Positions 1 through 8,540 of a DNA stretch of 35,031 nt are shown piece after piece. The notes under the pieces are model-generated. The model saw only the letters and a program-made list of their open reading frames with translations, was not told where the DNA came from and made no database searches. Positions within the stretch are counted from its first letter, which is position 1. Every line of letters begins with the position of its first letter. Position numbers and translations under genes: made by a program. The DNA is from Actinomycetota bacterium (lineage in GTDB: Bacteria; Actinomycetota; CADDZG01; JAHWKV01): positions 1-35,031 of the forward strand of contig DASTUJ010000004.1 in the NCBI GenBank assembly GCA_035759705.1. The letters are read 5' to 3'.

Positions 1-1
1 G

Positions 2-490
2 CTGTCGGGCGGGGACATTGCCAAGGCGATCGTCGGCGGGATTCAGTCGCTGATGCTCGTCCTGCCTATCGGAGGCATGGGCGTGACCGCCTGGAACGTC
101 ATCAAGCGGTCAGTAAAGGGCATTCGCAACCTTCACCAGAGCCGTCCGGCCGCCGGGCTGGCGGTGGGGATTGCCTGCGTTGCCGGTCTGGTGTTTGCCG
201 TTTACACCCTGTGGCCCAACGGTGACTACCGACCGATCCAGAAGCAGGAGCGGTGGACCGCAGGAGAGGCGTTTGAGAAGACCAGGGACATCCCGAGCGG
301 CCGTCCCGGCCTGACCGAGGAGCGGGAGGAGGAGCTGGGCGGTGCTCCGGCGGTGGCGGAGGAATCGGTAACGGGTGAAGAGGAAACCGAGGGCTCTAAG
401 GTCGACCCGACCCCGGAGCCCAGCGCCGACTCGGGATCCGACGAGGACACCGGAGCAACTCCAAGACCTTCGGCTTCAGCTTCGCCCTAG
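2..490 (+). CDS. C-terminal end of a membrane protein (possibly M50-type peptide zinc metalloprotease-like), 5' truncated
   Basis: The reading frame is open from base 2 with no stop, so the gene begins upstream of the window; the first internal ATG (base 53) lies inside a hydrophobic stretch and is not a credible start. What remains is about 162 residues: a hydrophobic segment, a basic loop (KRSVKGIRNLHQSR), a second membrane span (GLAVGIACVAGLVFAVYTLW), then a short WPNGDYRPIQ stretch and a long Glu/Pro/Ser-rich tail to the stop at 488-490. The YRPIQ..ER stretch after the last span reminds me of the C-terminus of actinobacterial putative peptide zinc metalloproteases, but no catalytic HEXXH motif is in view, so the family call is weak. 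The tail has the low complexity typical of an exposed, disordered end. The next gene starts 30 bases downstream. Confidence 0.6.
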   Translation: MSGGDIAKAIVGGIQSLMLVLPIGGMGVTAWNVIKRSVKGIRNLHQSRPAAGLAVGIACVAGLVFAVYTLWPNGDYRPIQKQERWTAGEAFEKTRDIPSGRPGLTEEREEELGGAPAVAEESVTGEEETEGSKVDPTPEPSADSGSDEDTGATPRPSASASP

Positions 491-507
491 GAAAAGCCGT
501 CCACCGG

Positions 508-513
508 TAGGCT
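508..513 (+). promoter_or_regulatory. Putative -10 element (leaderless) for the O-methyltransferase
   Basis: TAGGCT fits the actinobacterial TANNNT -10 pattern and sits exactly six bases before the GTG start at 520. No Shine-Dalgarno precedes that GTG. No convincing -35 is visible. It is one of seven genes here with the same box-to-start spacing. Confidence 0.35.
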
Positions 514-519
514 TGAACG

Positions 520-1533
520 GTGAGCGCAAAGGAGCCCTCGGTGGCAGGTGACTCGGGCGCCCGGCGAGTCCAGGAAGTGGCCATGGGCTACTACAGCTCG
601 CAGGCGCTGTACGTCGCCGCCAAGCTCGGCATCGCCGACCTGCTGGACGGCGGTCCGCAGTCTGCAGACGGCCTGGCAGCCGCGATCGGAGCCGATGCGG
701 ACGCGCTCCACCGGACGCTGCGCCTGCTGGCGCAGGAGGGCATCTTCTCTCTCGACGCCGAAGGCCGGTTCTCCCTGAATGCCGCCGGCGCCGAGCTGAA
801 GACGGGGGAGTCCGGGTCGATGCGGGACCTGGTTCTCGTATTCGGGGAGGAGTTCTACCAGGCCTTCGGCGAGTTGCTGGTGGCGGTCAAGACCGGCCGT
901 GACGCATTCCGGATCACCTTCGGCCGAGGCCTGTTCGAGTACCTGGAGAAGTACCCGGACCGGGGCCGGGCGTTCGACCGGGCGATGGGCGCCGGAGCGG
1001 TCTTCTTCGCCTCGGTCCCCGCCGCCTACGACTTCGGTTCGATCGCCACGGTCGTGGACGTCGGGGGAGGGAACGGCACATTGCTCGGCTCGATTCTCGC
1101 CGCCCACCCGCACCTGAGAGGCATCCTCTACGATTCCGGCCCGGTGGTGGAGTCCGCGAGGTCGAACCTTCATGCCCTGGGTGTGTCGGACCGGGTCACG
1201 GCGGTGGCCGGCAACTTCTTCAACGAGATCGCCGCAGGCGGGGACGCCTACCTGTTCGCCCGAATCCTCCACGACTGGACCGACGACCAGTGCCTGACGA
1301 TCCTGTCCAACTGCCGCAGGGCGATCAACCCGTCAGGGCGGGTGCTGGTGGTCGAACGACTGCTTCCCGGGGCCTACGCCACCGCCACCGACGTCAACAT
1401 GCTGGCGGTGACCGGCGGGCGGGAGCGAAGCGAGGAGGAGTTCGGCCGCCTAATGTTCGAGACGGGGTTCCGGCTGGAGCGGGTGATGCCGCTACCCCTC
1501 GAGTACAACCTGATCGAGGGCGTCGCCGTTTAG
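520..1533 (+). CDS. SAM-dependent O-methyltransferase (COMT/hydroxyneurosporene-methyltransferase type)
   Basis: A 337-residue class I methyltransferase of the plant-COMT/polyketide O-methyltransferase type. The N-terminal half is the helical dimerisation and winged-helix region (LYVAAKLGIADLL near residue 30, then HRTLRLLAQEGIF). The SAM-binding motif I is VVDVGGGNGT at residues 178-187. The catalytic region HDWTDDQC begins at residue 251; in plant COMTs the His of this HDW motif is the general base. It ends YNLIEGVAV, the usual family C-terminus. Length is typical (330-350). The GTG start at 520 has no Shine-Dalgarno but has TAGGCT six bases before it; ATG 583 is an alternative but would remove part of the first helix. 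The substrate cannot be deduced, and there are no biosynthetic neighbours. The stop overlaps the stop of the convergent GH65 gene by four bases. Confidence 0.88.
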   Translation: MSAKEPSVAGDSGARRVQEVAMGYYSSQALYVAAKLGIADLLDGGPQSADGLAAAIGADADALHRTLRLLAQEGIFSLDAEGRFSLNAAGAELKTGESGSMRDLVLVFGEEFYQAFGELLVAVKTGRDAFRITFGRGLFEYLEKYPDRGRAFDRAMGAGAVFFASVPAAYDFGSIATVVDVGGGNGTLLGSILAAHPHLRGILYDSGPVVESARSNLHALGVSDRVTAVAGNFFNEIAAGGDAYLFARILHDWTDDQCLTILSNCRRAINPSGRVLVVERLLPGAYATATDVNMLAVTGGRERSEEEFGRLMFETGFRLERVMPLPLEYNLIEGVAV

Positions 1534-3893
1534 GCCCGGCGCAGGGGCCCTCGGCGGAGCGGCTCCCGGCCCGGCGGCTGGGTTGGGTGAGCCCGGGGTG
1601 CGGACTCGGGGATCCGGTGGGTCGCCAGGTGATGCTCGAGCAGCTCGAACTCCTTGCCGTGGTGGCTGATGGTCATCGGCTCTCCCGACTTGATCATGTA
1701 GGTGGCCTTCTCCTTCAGCACGACAACGGAGAGCTTGCGGTCCCGGTAGCAAAGGTTGAACGCCAGCCGGGTCAGTCCGTCGGGCAGGCGGGGCGAAAAA
1801 GCCAGGCAGGGACCTCCGACCCTCAAGCCGCCGAATCCGGCCACGAGCACGTTCCAGGTGCCGGCCATCGAAGCCAGGTGGATCCCGTCGCTGGTGTTGC
1901 CGTGAAGGTTGGCGACGTCCACGAGGGCGGTCTCGGCCAGGTAGTCGTAAGCCAGGTCCATGTACCCCAACTCAGCAGCGATCACCGCCTGGCACGCCGC
2001 CGAGAGCGACGAGTCGCGCACAGTGATCCGCTCGTAGTAGGCGAAGTCCCTCTCCTTTTGGTCCGGGTCGGGGAAGTAGTCGTGCCGGAGGACCATGGCC
2101 AGAACGAGGTCGGCCTGCTTGACCACCTGCTTGCGGTACAGGTCGAAGTACGGGTAGTTCAGCAGCAGCGGGTAGCGTGACGGCGCGGTGTTGGTGAAGT
2201 CCCACATCTGGTACAGCGTGTACCCCTCGGACTGAGGGTGCACCTTCAGGGTCTCGTCGTAAGGGACGTACATGGCCTCGGCGGCCGCCCGCCAGCCGGC
2301 CGGCTCGTCCTCCCCGAGCTTCAGGGATCGCGACAGGTCCATGTGCCGCTCCACGGCATCCGCCGCCGCCCGCAGATTGTGCTGCGCCATGAGGTTCGTG
2401 TAGACGTTGTTGTCGGCCAGGGCGGAATACTCGTCGGGCCCGGTGATACCGTCGATGCGGAACTTGCCCTCACGGTCGAAGTGCCCGAGCCCCACCCACA
2501 GGCGGGCGGTTTCGACCAGCAGCTCCACCCCGACGTCTCGTTCGAATCGTTCGTCCTGGGTGGCGTCGACGTACCGGGTGACGGCGTACGCGATGTCGGC
2601 GTTGATGTGGAAGGCCGCGGTCCCGGCCGGCCAGTAACCGGAGCACTCCTCGCCGGCAATGGTCCTCCAGGGAAATGCGGCCCCTTTCAGTCCCAGGTCC
2701 CTGGCCCGCCGGCGGGCGGCGTCCAGCGTGCCGTGCCGCCATCGCAGCACGTCGCCGGCGGCTTTGGGGACGGAGTGGGTCAGGAGCGGTAGGACGAAGA
2801 TGTCGGTGTCCCAGAAGGTGTGGCCTTCGTAGCCGACCCCGGTCAGCCCCTTGGCTCCGATCGGCCGCTTTTCCGCCCGGGCCCCCGCCTGCAGGACGTG
2901 GAAGAGCCCGAGGCGTGCCGCCTGCTGTACCTCGGGGTCGCCCTCGATCTCTATGTCGGCGCTCTCCCAGTACTCGTCCAGATAGCTCCGCTGCTCCTTC
3001 ACCAGGCCCTCCCAGCCGGCGTGTTTTGCTGCGGTGAGGGCGGCGGTTACCTGGTCGAACAGGGCCTGGCGGGAGCGGACCCCCGACCAGCCGTAGGCCA
3101 GGAACTTGACGATACGGATCTTGTGGCCCGGCTTCAGGGTGCTGGTGAAGGTAACCCGGGCGATGTCCTTGGAGACATCCACGTGGACCGCGGTGTCCTC
3201 CGGTCCCTCCCAGATGTGATCCATGGCCGCCGCCAGGCGCAGCTCGCTCCGATTGGTGTGGTGGACCAGCGCCGCCCCGGTGTCCCACTCGGAGAACTGT
3301 TCCGACTCGAGCGGAGAGTCGAGGATCTGCGACACCCGGGGGTCCTTGCGGGTTTGGGGGAGAGGCTCGTTGGCGACCAGCTCGGACTGGATGACCACCC
3401 GCGCCGGCCCGCCCACCGCTTCGACCTCGTAGAGGATCGCCGCTGCGGCTCGCTGGGTCAGCGACACCAGCCGGGTCGACGTGATCCGGGCCCGCTGCCC
3501 GGCGGGGGAGACCCAGTCGACCTCGCGATGGAGCGTCCCGCCCTGCAGGTCGAGCACCCGCTCGTGCTTCTCCAGCTCGCCGTAGCGCACGTCGAACGGC
3601 TCGTCGTCCACCAGCAGCCGGATGATCTTGCCGTTGGTGACGTTGATGATTGACTGTCCGGATTCTGGGTCCCCGTAGCCGGGCTCGGCGCTCGGAAGCG
3701 GGCGCTGCTCGTAGAACGAGTTCAGGTAGGTCCCCGGCAGGCCGAACGGCTCCCCCTCGTCCAGGTTGCCCCTGAGGCCCAGGTGGCCGTTGGCCAGGGC
3801 GAACAGCGACTCGGTCTCGGCCAGCGTGGCGAGGTCCAGGCACTCTTCCCGGACGTGCCACGGCTCCAGCTTGAAGCTGGGTTTTGCTTTCAA
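1530..3893 (-). CDS. Glycoside hydrolase family 65 disaccharide phosphorylase (maltose/trehalose/kojibiose type)
   Basis: A 787-residue GH65 enzyme. The family phosphorolyses an alpha-linked glucose disaccharide to beta-glucose 1-phosphate plus glucose in the cytoplasm. The N-terminal beta-sandwich begins ESLFALANGHLGLRGNLDEG. The (alpha/alpha)6 barrel contains TFWDTDIF, GYWPAGTAAFHINADIAYAV and the general-acid motif GITGPDEYSALADNN with Glu at about residue 488, where lactobacillal maltose phosphorylase has its catalytic Glu. KQADLVLAMVL, the DSSLS motif and HGNTSDGIHLASMAGTW match the phosphate-site region. The start is TTG, overlapping the TGA of the upstream beta-phosphoglucomutase (TTGA), with GGAGG four bases before it. 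Coupling to beta-PGM strongly favours phosphorylase over hydrolase activity, as in mycobacterial Rv3400/Rv3401. Which disaccharide it uses cannot be read from the sequence. Confidence 0.93.
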   Translation of the reverse strand: MKAKPSFKLEPWHVREECLDLATLAETESLFALANGHLGLRGNLDEGEPFGLPGTYLNSFYEQRPLPSAEPGYGDPESGQSIINVTNGKIIRLLVDDEPFDVRYGELEKHERVLDLQGGTLHREVDWVSPAGQRARITSTRLVSLTQRAAAAILYEVEAVGGPARVVIQSELVANEPLPQTRKDPRVSQILDSPLESEQFSEWDTGAALVHHTNRSELRLAAAMDHIWEGPEDTAVHVDVSKDIARVTFTSTLKPGHKIRIVKFLAYGWSGVRSRQALFDQVTAALTAAKHAGWEGLVKEQRSYLDEYWESADIEIEGDPEVQQAARLGLFHVLQAGARAEKRPIGAKGLTGVGYEGHTFWDTDIFVLPLLTHSVPKAAGDVLRWRHGTLDAARRRARDLGLKGAAFPWRTIAGEECSGYWPAGTAAFHINADIAYAVTRYVDATQDERFERDVGVELLVETARLWVGLGHFDREGKFRIDGITGPDEYSALADNNVYTNLMAQHNLRAAADAVERHMDLSRSLKLGEDEPAGWRAAAEAMYVPYDETLKVHPQSEGYTLYQMWDFTNTAPSRYPLLLNYPYFDLYRKQVVKQADLVLAMVLRHDYFPDPDQKERDFAYYERITVRDSSLSAACQAVIAAELGYMDLAYDYLAETALVDVANLHGNTSDGIHLASMAGTWNVLVAGFGGLRVGGPCLAFSPRLPDGLTRLAFNLCYRDRKLSVVVLKEKATYMIKSGEPMTISHHGKEFELLEHHLATHRIPESAPRAHPTQPPGREPLRRGPLRRA

Positions 3894-4669
3894 CTAACCT
3901 CCGGCTCCAACTCCAGCAGCTCGGCGAGATCCTGAACGACCAGGTCCGCTCCGGCCTCCCTAAGTGCGTCGGCCTGGCCGGCGCGGTTGACCCCCACAAC
4001 GTACCCGAATCCGCCGTCCCGGCCTGCTGCCACCCCGGCAAGCGCATCCTCGTAAACCGCTGCGGCTGCGGGCTCCACGCCGAGCATCTCGGCGGCGTGC
4101 AAAAACGTGTCCGGGAATGGCTTGCCCCGCAGACCCTGTGCGATGGCGACGTTGCCGTCCACCACGGTGTCGAAGCGACCGGCCAACCCTGCTGCCGCGA
4201 GAACCGACGGGGTGTTGGTGCTGGCCGACACGACGGCCCGCTTGAGACCCGCCTGCTCAACCGCATCGAGGTAGCGGCGGGAGCCCTCGAAGGCATCGAC
4301 CCCCTGCTCCTGCATGATCTCCAGGACGAGGTCGTTCTTGCGGTTCCCCAGACTCTGCAGGGTCAACGAGCCCGGGGCGTCGTCGGGCTCACCCTCCGGC
4401 AGGTCGATCGCGCGGGAGGCAAGGAAGGACTTCACGCCGTCCATCCGCGGCTTACCGTCCACGTATGCCAGGTAGTCGGACATCTCGAACAGCTCGGGGA
4501 CCTTGGTTTTGAGCTCGGCTTCGACTCGAAGGAACTCGTCGAACATCTGCTTCCAGGCCTGGAAGTGAAGAGACGCGGTTGAGGTGAGCACCCCGTCAAG
4601 GTCGAAAAGACACGCCGTGATGCCCTCGGGCAGCCCTATGCGGCTCCGCTTCGGTGAGTTTGCAGACAG
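3890..4669 (-). CDS. Beta-phosphoglucomutase family HAD hydrolase
   Basis: A HAD-superfamily protein of the beta-phosphoglucomutase family, which converts beta-glucose 1-phosphate to glucose 6-phosphate. It shows ACLFDLDGVLTSTASLHFQAW (nucleophile Asp and acid/base Asp of DLD, then the cap-domain His/Trp), VVSASTNT (motif II), a Lys in GKPFPDTF (motif III) and YEDALAGVAAG (motif IV, metal binding). It feeds on the product of the coupled GH65 gene. The start is unusual. The frame extends to an ATG at 4777, but that segment is an Arg-rich shadow of the preceding PBP gene, and there is no ATG, GTG or TTG between the PBP stop and the DLDG motif. CTG at 4669, with TAAGG eight bases upstream, is the best candidate, giving 259 residues. 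ATA at 4639 and CTG at 4633 are alternatives. Confidence 0.85.
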   Translation of the reverse strand: MSANSPKRSRIGLPEGITACLFDLDGVLTSTASLHFQAWKQMFDEFLRVEAELKTKVPELFEMSDYLAYVDGKPRMDGVKSFLASRAIDLPEGEPDDAPGSLTLQSLGNRKNDLVLEIMQEQGVDAFEGSRRYLDAVEQAGLKRAVVSASTNTPSVLAAAGLAGRFDTVVDGNVAIAQGLRGKPFPDTFLHAAEMLGVEPAAAAVYEDALAGVAAGRDGGFGYVVGVNRAGQADALREAGADLVVQDLAELLELEPEVS

Positions 4670-4679
4670 AAAGCCGGCC

Positions 4680-6878
4680 TTAATCGCAGAACGGGAAACA
4701 GGGTGAGGATATCTTTTCGGCCGCGTCCGCCTTCTTCGGAGCCGGATCACCACCGCCCGACGACGGCGGGGACCCACCCGACTGGCGGTTCGCCAGCACG
4801 TCGGCGGCGCTGTTGCCGGCGCCGGGAATGCCGTCCGGTGCCGACTCGGAGTCGTCGTCGTCGACCACCACGGGGTCGTCGGCGCTGGCCAGGGTTGCCG
4901 ACGGCACGTGCAACCTGGGAGTGACTATCTGGCCGCCGAACCTGGGGCGGTGAAAGTCGGTGCCCTTGGTGCCCTGAAGGGCCTGCGACATGAACTTCTT
5001 CCAGATGGTCGCCGGGAACGAGCCGCCGGTGACCTGCTTGCCGCGAACGTTCTGCATCTCCGGGATGTAGCCGTCCGGGTTGGGTGGGAAGCCCATCCAC
5101 ACGATGGCGGTCAGCTCGGGCGTGTAGCCGGCGAACCAGGCGTTCTGGAAGTTCTGGGTGGTGCCGGTCTTGCCGGCGGCCGGCCGCCCGATCTTGGCGC
5201 CGGTTCCGGTTCCGGACTGAACGTTGCGCTCCAGAACGTAGTTGACCGAGTCGGCGACGTTGGCGTCGAGGGCCCTCTCCCTCTTCGGGTGACGCTCGAC
5301 GAGCACCTCGCCGTTGGGGCGGGCGATCTTTGTGACCACCAGGGTGTCCGGCCGCTCCCCGCGCTGGGCGAAGGTGGTGTACGCCCGGGCCATCTCCATC
5401 GGGGTGACGTCGGTGGTGCCGAGCGCCAGGGCGCAGCCGGCGTCGAACGCTGGAATGTCGATTCCGGTCCTGCCGGCGATCTCGATGAACTTGTTGGGGG
5501 TCACCACGACATCCATCATCTGGGCGTAGATGGTGTTGACCGACGCGAGGGTTGCCTGCGTGATGTCCATCGCGCCGTAGCTTGCGTTGCCGAAGTTTCC
5601 GACCTCCCACGGCTTTCCGTCGGCGTTCTTGCACTGCGGGCTGTCCAGCTGGACGGGACCGGCGCCGGAGAAGGTCGAGGAGAGGGATTTGCCCTCATCC
5701 AGGAAAGCCGCCAGGGCGAACGGCTTGAAGGCCGACCCGGCCTGCCGACCGCCGCCGGTCGCGTTGACGTCGGCAGCGAAGTTGAAGCCGCGGGACCGAT
5801 CGATGTTGTCGACCTCACGACCGCCGACCATCGCCCGGATCCGGCCTTCGGGATCCATCGCAACCAGGGCCACCTCGGGGTCGTCCGGGCGGTCCAGGGT
5901 GGTGCGGACGGCGTGTTCGGCCGCATCCTGCGCCTTCAGGTCAAGAGTGGTGTGGATCTGCAGGCCTCCGGCCAGGATCTCCTCGTCGTTCAAACCGAAG
6001 TCCCGCTTGAGAATGCGCCTCACGTACTCAACGAAGTAGCCGGCACGGGGCGAGTCGACCTCGATGGTCATGCCCGGCTTGTACTGGGCGAGCAGGTCCT
6101 CGGCTTTGGCCGCCTCGGCCTCCTCCGCCTTGATATAGCCGCCGGTCTTCATGCCGTCGAGCACCCGGTTGCGGAGGTCAACCGAAGCCTCCAGGTTGCT
6201 TCCAATCTGGTACCGCTCCGGAGACCGGATTGCGCCGGCCAGGTAGGCGGCCTGCCCGGTGGTCAGCTCGTTGGCGCCGACCTTGAAGTAGGTGCGGGCC
6301 GCGGCCTCGGCGCCGTAGGCTCCCCGGCCGAAGTAGACGGTGTTGAGGTAGCGCTCCAGGATCTCCGTCTTGTTCATCTCGCGTTCCAGCTGCATCGCCC
6401 AGAAGACCTCTTTGAGCTTGCGCATGTAGGTGCGGTCCTTGCCGATCTCCGGCATGGTGTTGCGGACCAGCTGCTGGGTGATGGTGGAGCCGCCCTGCTG
6501 GATCTCGCCGCCCTCGAGGTTCGCGCGGGCGGCACGTACGATGGCCTTGACGCTCATGCCGTTGTGTTCGAAGTACTCCCGGTCTTCGGTGGAGACCACG
6601 GCCAGCTGCAGGGGCTTCGATATGTCGTGCAGCGGGACGAGAGTCCGGTTCTCCTCGCCGTGCAGCGTAGCGATAACCTGGCCGTCGGCCGCCAGCATCT
6701 TCGACGACTGCGCCGGCTTCGTCATCTCCGGGAGGGGCAGCGTTACCAGCCGAGTGAGGCCGTAAATCCCCGAAACTGCGAGCACTGCACCAACGGCCAT
6801 CCAGGGCCACTTGGCCAAAACGCGGGTGAGTGCTGAGTGAAGTCGCATGTTTACGAGGTTCAGTCCGTTCGTGGCCAT
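4680..6878 (-). CDS. Class A penicillin-binding protein (bifunctional transglycosylase/transpeptidase)
   Basis: A 732-residue bifunctional peptidoglycan synthase (PBP1 type) anchored by one span (residues 25-48, WPWMAVGAVLAVSGIYGL). The GT51 transglycosylase domain has STEDREYF with catalytic Glu98, then GGSTITQQLVRN (129-140) and ERYLNTVYFGRGAYGAEAA. The transpeptidase domain has the active-site SAFK at Ser382, SVN at Ser446 and KTGTT at Lys570. After the transpeptidase comes a disordered tail with an Asp run (DDDDSE), a Gly/Ser/Pro stretch and a terminal CFPFCD. The frame is open far upstream (to 8378), but that part lies antisense to the winged-helix and YqgE genes. I place the start at ATG 6878; ATG 6848 (MRLHS) is equally possible and neither has a clear Shine-Dalgarno. 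The beta-PGM/GH65 pair follows directly and may be cotranscribed. Confidence 0.93.
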   Translation of the reverse strand: MATNGLNLVNMRLHSALTRVLAKWPWMAVGAVLAVSGIYGLTRLVTLPLPEMTKPAQSSKMLAADGQVIATLHGEENRTLVPLHDISKPLQLAVVSTEDREYFEHNGMSVKAIVRAARANLEGGEIQQGGSTITQQLVRNTMPEIGKDRTYMRKLKEVFWAMQLEREMNKTEILERYLNTVYFGRGAYGAEAAARTYFKVGANELTTGQAAYLAGAIRSPERYQIGSNLEASVDLRNRVLDGMKTGGYIKAEEAEAAKAEDLLAQYKPGMTIEVDSPRAGYFVEYVRRILKRDFGLNDEEILAGGLQIHTTLDLKAQDAAEHAVRTTLDRPDDPEVALVAMDPEGRIRAMVGGREVDNIDRSRGFNFAADVNATGGGRQAGSAFKPFALAAFLDEGKSLSSTFSGAGPVQLDSPQCKNADGKPWEVGNFGNASYGAMDITQATLASVNTIYAQMMDVVVTPNKFIEIAGRTGIDIPAFDAGCALALGTTDVTPMEMARAYTTFAQRGERPDTLVVTKIARPNGEVLVERHPKRERALDANVADSVNYVLERNVQSGTGTGAKIGRPAAGKTGTTQNFQNAWFAGYTPELTAIVWMGFPPNPDGYIPEMQNVRGKQVTGGSFPATIWKKFMSQALQGTKGTDFHRPRFGGQIVTPRLHVPSATLASADDPVVVDDDDSESAPDGIPGAGNSAADVLANRQSGGSPPSSGGGDPAPKKADAAEKISSPCFPFCD

Positions 6879-6926
6879 CGTAGCCGGTTCGTACCCTGGC
6901 TCGGAATAGAGGAAACCAAGGAAAAT

Positions 6927-7994
6927 GTGAAGGTGAATCCGCCCGAGGTTATCGATGCCCAAAGAATGAATCGAGCGGTTCTGGCCCGGCAGCTTTTGAT
7001 CGATCGAGCAGCCGCCTCCACGCCCGAGATTCTCGAAAAAATGGCAGGCTTGCAGGCCCAGTATGCGCCCTCTTCCTACGTCGGTCTGTGGTCTCGCCGG
7101 CTGGGGATGGAGCGGTCCGATCTTGACGGTGCGCTGAACGACCGATCGGTGATCCAGGGCACCCTCATGCGGGTCACCATCCACCTCGCTTCCCGCGACG
7201 ACTACTGGCTGTTCGCGGCCGGGTTGCGGTCGGCCCGCCGGCAGATGTGGCTGCGGCTGATGAGGGGCCAGCGGACGGACGACCAGATGCAGGCCCTGGC
7301 CGATCGCACCCGTACGATTCTGTCCTCCGGTCCCATGAAGCGTGCCGAGTTGGTCAAACAACTCGGCGTCGACAGTGAGACGTGGGTGGGGATCGGCCTG
7401 TGGGTCGACCTCGTCCGGGTGCCGCCATCGGGGACCTGGGCCCGGCGCAGGGCCGATCTCTACGGCCTGGCGGAGGACTGGGTCGGCCCGTGCACGGTTG
7501 CTGAGGAGCATGGGGTCGACCATCTGATCCGGCGGTACCTCGACGGTTTCGGACCGGCGGGCATGGGCGACCTGGTCAGCTGGAGCGGCCTTCCGGCTTC
7601 GATGCTTGCGCCGAGGCTGGAGGCGATGGAAACCGTCTCGTTTCAGGATTCGTCCGGCAGGGAGCTTTTCGACCTGCCGGGCGGGCTGCTGCCGGACCCG
7701 GGGACGCCGGTGCCGGTCCGATTCCTGCCGACCTGGGACGCCTCGCTGCTGGTCCACTGCAGGCGCGCCGGGATCCTGCCCGAGCGCTACCGGGCCCGCG
7801 TGTTCCACGTCAAGAACCCCCAGTCGGTGAACACCCTCCTGGTCGACGGCGCAGTTGCCGGAACCTGGAGAAACGACAAGGGCCGGATTGTGGTGGAGCC
7901 GTTCGAACCGCTGGATCCGGCGACGCGGCGGGAGGTCGACCAGGAGGCGTCCCGCCTCGAGGCTTTCGTTAGCGGAGTTTCGGGGGATAGTTGA
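6927..7994 (+). CDS. Winged-helix DNA-binding domain protein (AlkZ/YcaQ-like, PF06224 type)
   Basis: A 355-residue protein of the winged helix DNA-binding domain family (HTH_42, PF06224), related to the AlkZ/YcaQ DNA glycosylases that open interstrand crosslinks or remove alkylated bases. The family landmarks are LARQLLIDRAAASTPEILEKMAGLQAQ near the N-terminus, SSYVGLWSRRLG, then VIQGTLMRVTIHLASRDDYW, and near the end a VFHVKNPQSVNTLLVDGAVAG-type core strand region. The glycosylase assignment is not proven: many actinobacterial members are uncharacterised and I cannot confirm catalytic residues. Start: GTG 6927 follows AAGGA by four bases and GTG 6933 by ten; ATG 6966 has no Shine-Dalgarno. 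The yqgE-like gene begins three bases after the stop, and the divergent PBP gene begins about 50 bases upstream. Confidence 0.82.
   Translation: MKVNPPEVIDAQRMNRAVLARQLLIDRAAASTPEILEKMAGLQAQYAPSSYVGLWSRRLGMERSDLDGALNDRSVIQGTLMRVTIHLASRDDYWLFAAGLRSARRQMWLRLMRGQRTDDQMQALADRTRTILSSGPMKRAELVKQLGVDSETWVGIGLWVDLVRVPPSGTWARRRADLYGLAEDWVGPCTVAEEHGVDHLIRRYLDGFGPAGMGDLVSWSGLPASMLAPRLEAMETVSFQDSSGRELFDLPGGLLPDPGTPVPVRFLPTWDASLLVHCRRAGILPERYRARVFHVKNPQSVNTLLVDGAVAGTWRNDKGRIVVEPFEPLDPATRREVDQEASRLEAFVSGVSGDS
7986..7991 (+). promoter_or_regulatory. Putative -10 element (leaderless) for the YqgE/AlgH gene
   Basis: GATAGT ends exactly six bases before ATG 7998 and lies in the last codons of the upstream gene. 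A G-run (7982-7986) ten bases before the ATG could instead serve as a weak ribosome site, so this is the less certain kind of case in the leaderless series. Confidence 0.3.
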
Positions 7995-7997
7995 GTT

Positions 7998-8540
7998 ATG
8001 GAAAACCTGATGGGCAGCCTCCTGATCGCCAGCGGATCGTTGATGGACCCGAACTTCCGGCGGACCGTCGTGGTCATCACCGAACACAGCGACCAGGGCG
8101 CCGTCGGCCTGGTTCTCAACCGCCCGGCGCCGGTGACGGTGGCCGAGGCGACCCCCGACCTGGCTTCGTTGGTGGAGCCAGGCTCGCCGATATTCGTGGG
8201 CGGCCCGGTGCAGCAGGAGGCGGCCATCGTGCTGGCAGACTTCGAGTCGTTCAACGACTACGGCCGGATCGTCGTGGGCTCCATCGGATTGCTGTCGACC
8301 TACAACGGCGAGGGCGACGACCCGGCCATCAAGCGGGCCAGGGTTTTCGCCGGCTACGCAGGGTGGGGCCCCGGTCAACTCGAATCGGAGGCCGAGGAGG
8401 ACGCCTGGATCATCGAGGACGCATTCCCGGAGGACATCTTCACCGACGAGCCGAACAAGCTGTGGAGCGCCGTGCTGTCCCGCAAGGGGGGCAGCTACCG
8501 CCTGCTGTCTTTGATGCCGGAGGATCCCTCCAACAATTGA
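7998..8540 (+). CDS. YqgE/AlgH family protein (DUF179)
   Basis: A 180-residue protein with the whole YqgE/AlgH (UPF0301, DUF179) signature: GSLLIASGSLMDPNFRRTVV, EHSDQGAVGLVLNRPAPV, IFVGGPVQQEAAIVL and a C-terminal GYAGWGPGQLESEAEEDAWI. The last matches the invariant GYAGWgpgQLe..i...aW block of the family. The structure is a compact alpha/beta fold. The biochemical role is unknown; the old alginate-regulator label from Pseudomonas does not carry over reliably. ATG 7998 follows the upstream stop by three bases. A perfect 14-base palindrome covers its stop codon and the gap to the next gene. Confidence 0.92.
   Translation: MENLMGSLLIASGSLMDPNFRRTVVVITEHSDQGAVGLVLNRPAPVTVAEATPDLASLVEPGSPIFVGGPVQQEAAIVLADFESFNDYGRIVVGSIGLLSTYNGEGDDPAIKRARVFAGYAGWGPGQLESEAEEDAWIIEDAFPEDIFTDEPNKLWSAVLSRKGGSYRLLSLMPEDPSNN

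Noticed and set aside
2470-4296. 608-residue minus-strand frame overlapping GH65 and beta-PGM
   Set aside because: Out of frame with two well-defined enzyme genes; Arg/Pro-rich shadow.
4908-6836. 642-residue plus-strand frame antisense to the PBP gene
   Set aside because: Gly/Val/Arg-rich composition with no domain; the PBP motifs on the other strand are complete.
6879-8378. Long N-terminal extension of the PBP frame
   Set aside because: Runs antisense through the winged-helix and YqgE genes and adds no recognisable domain before the membrane anchor.
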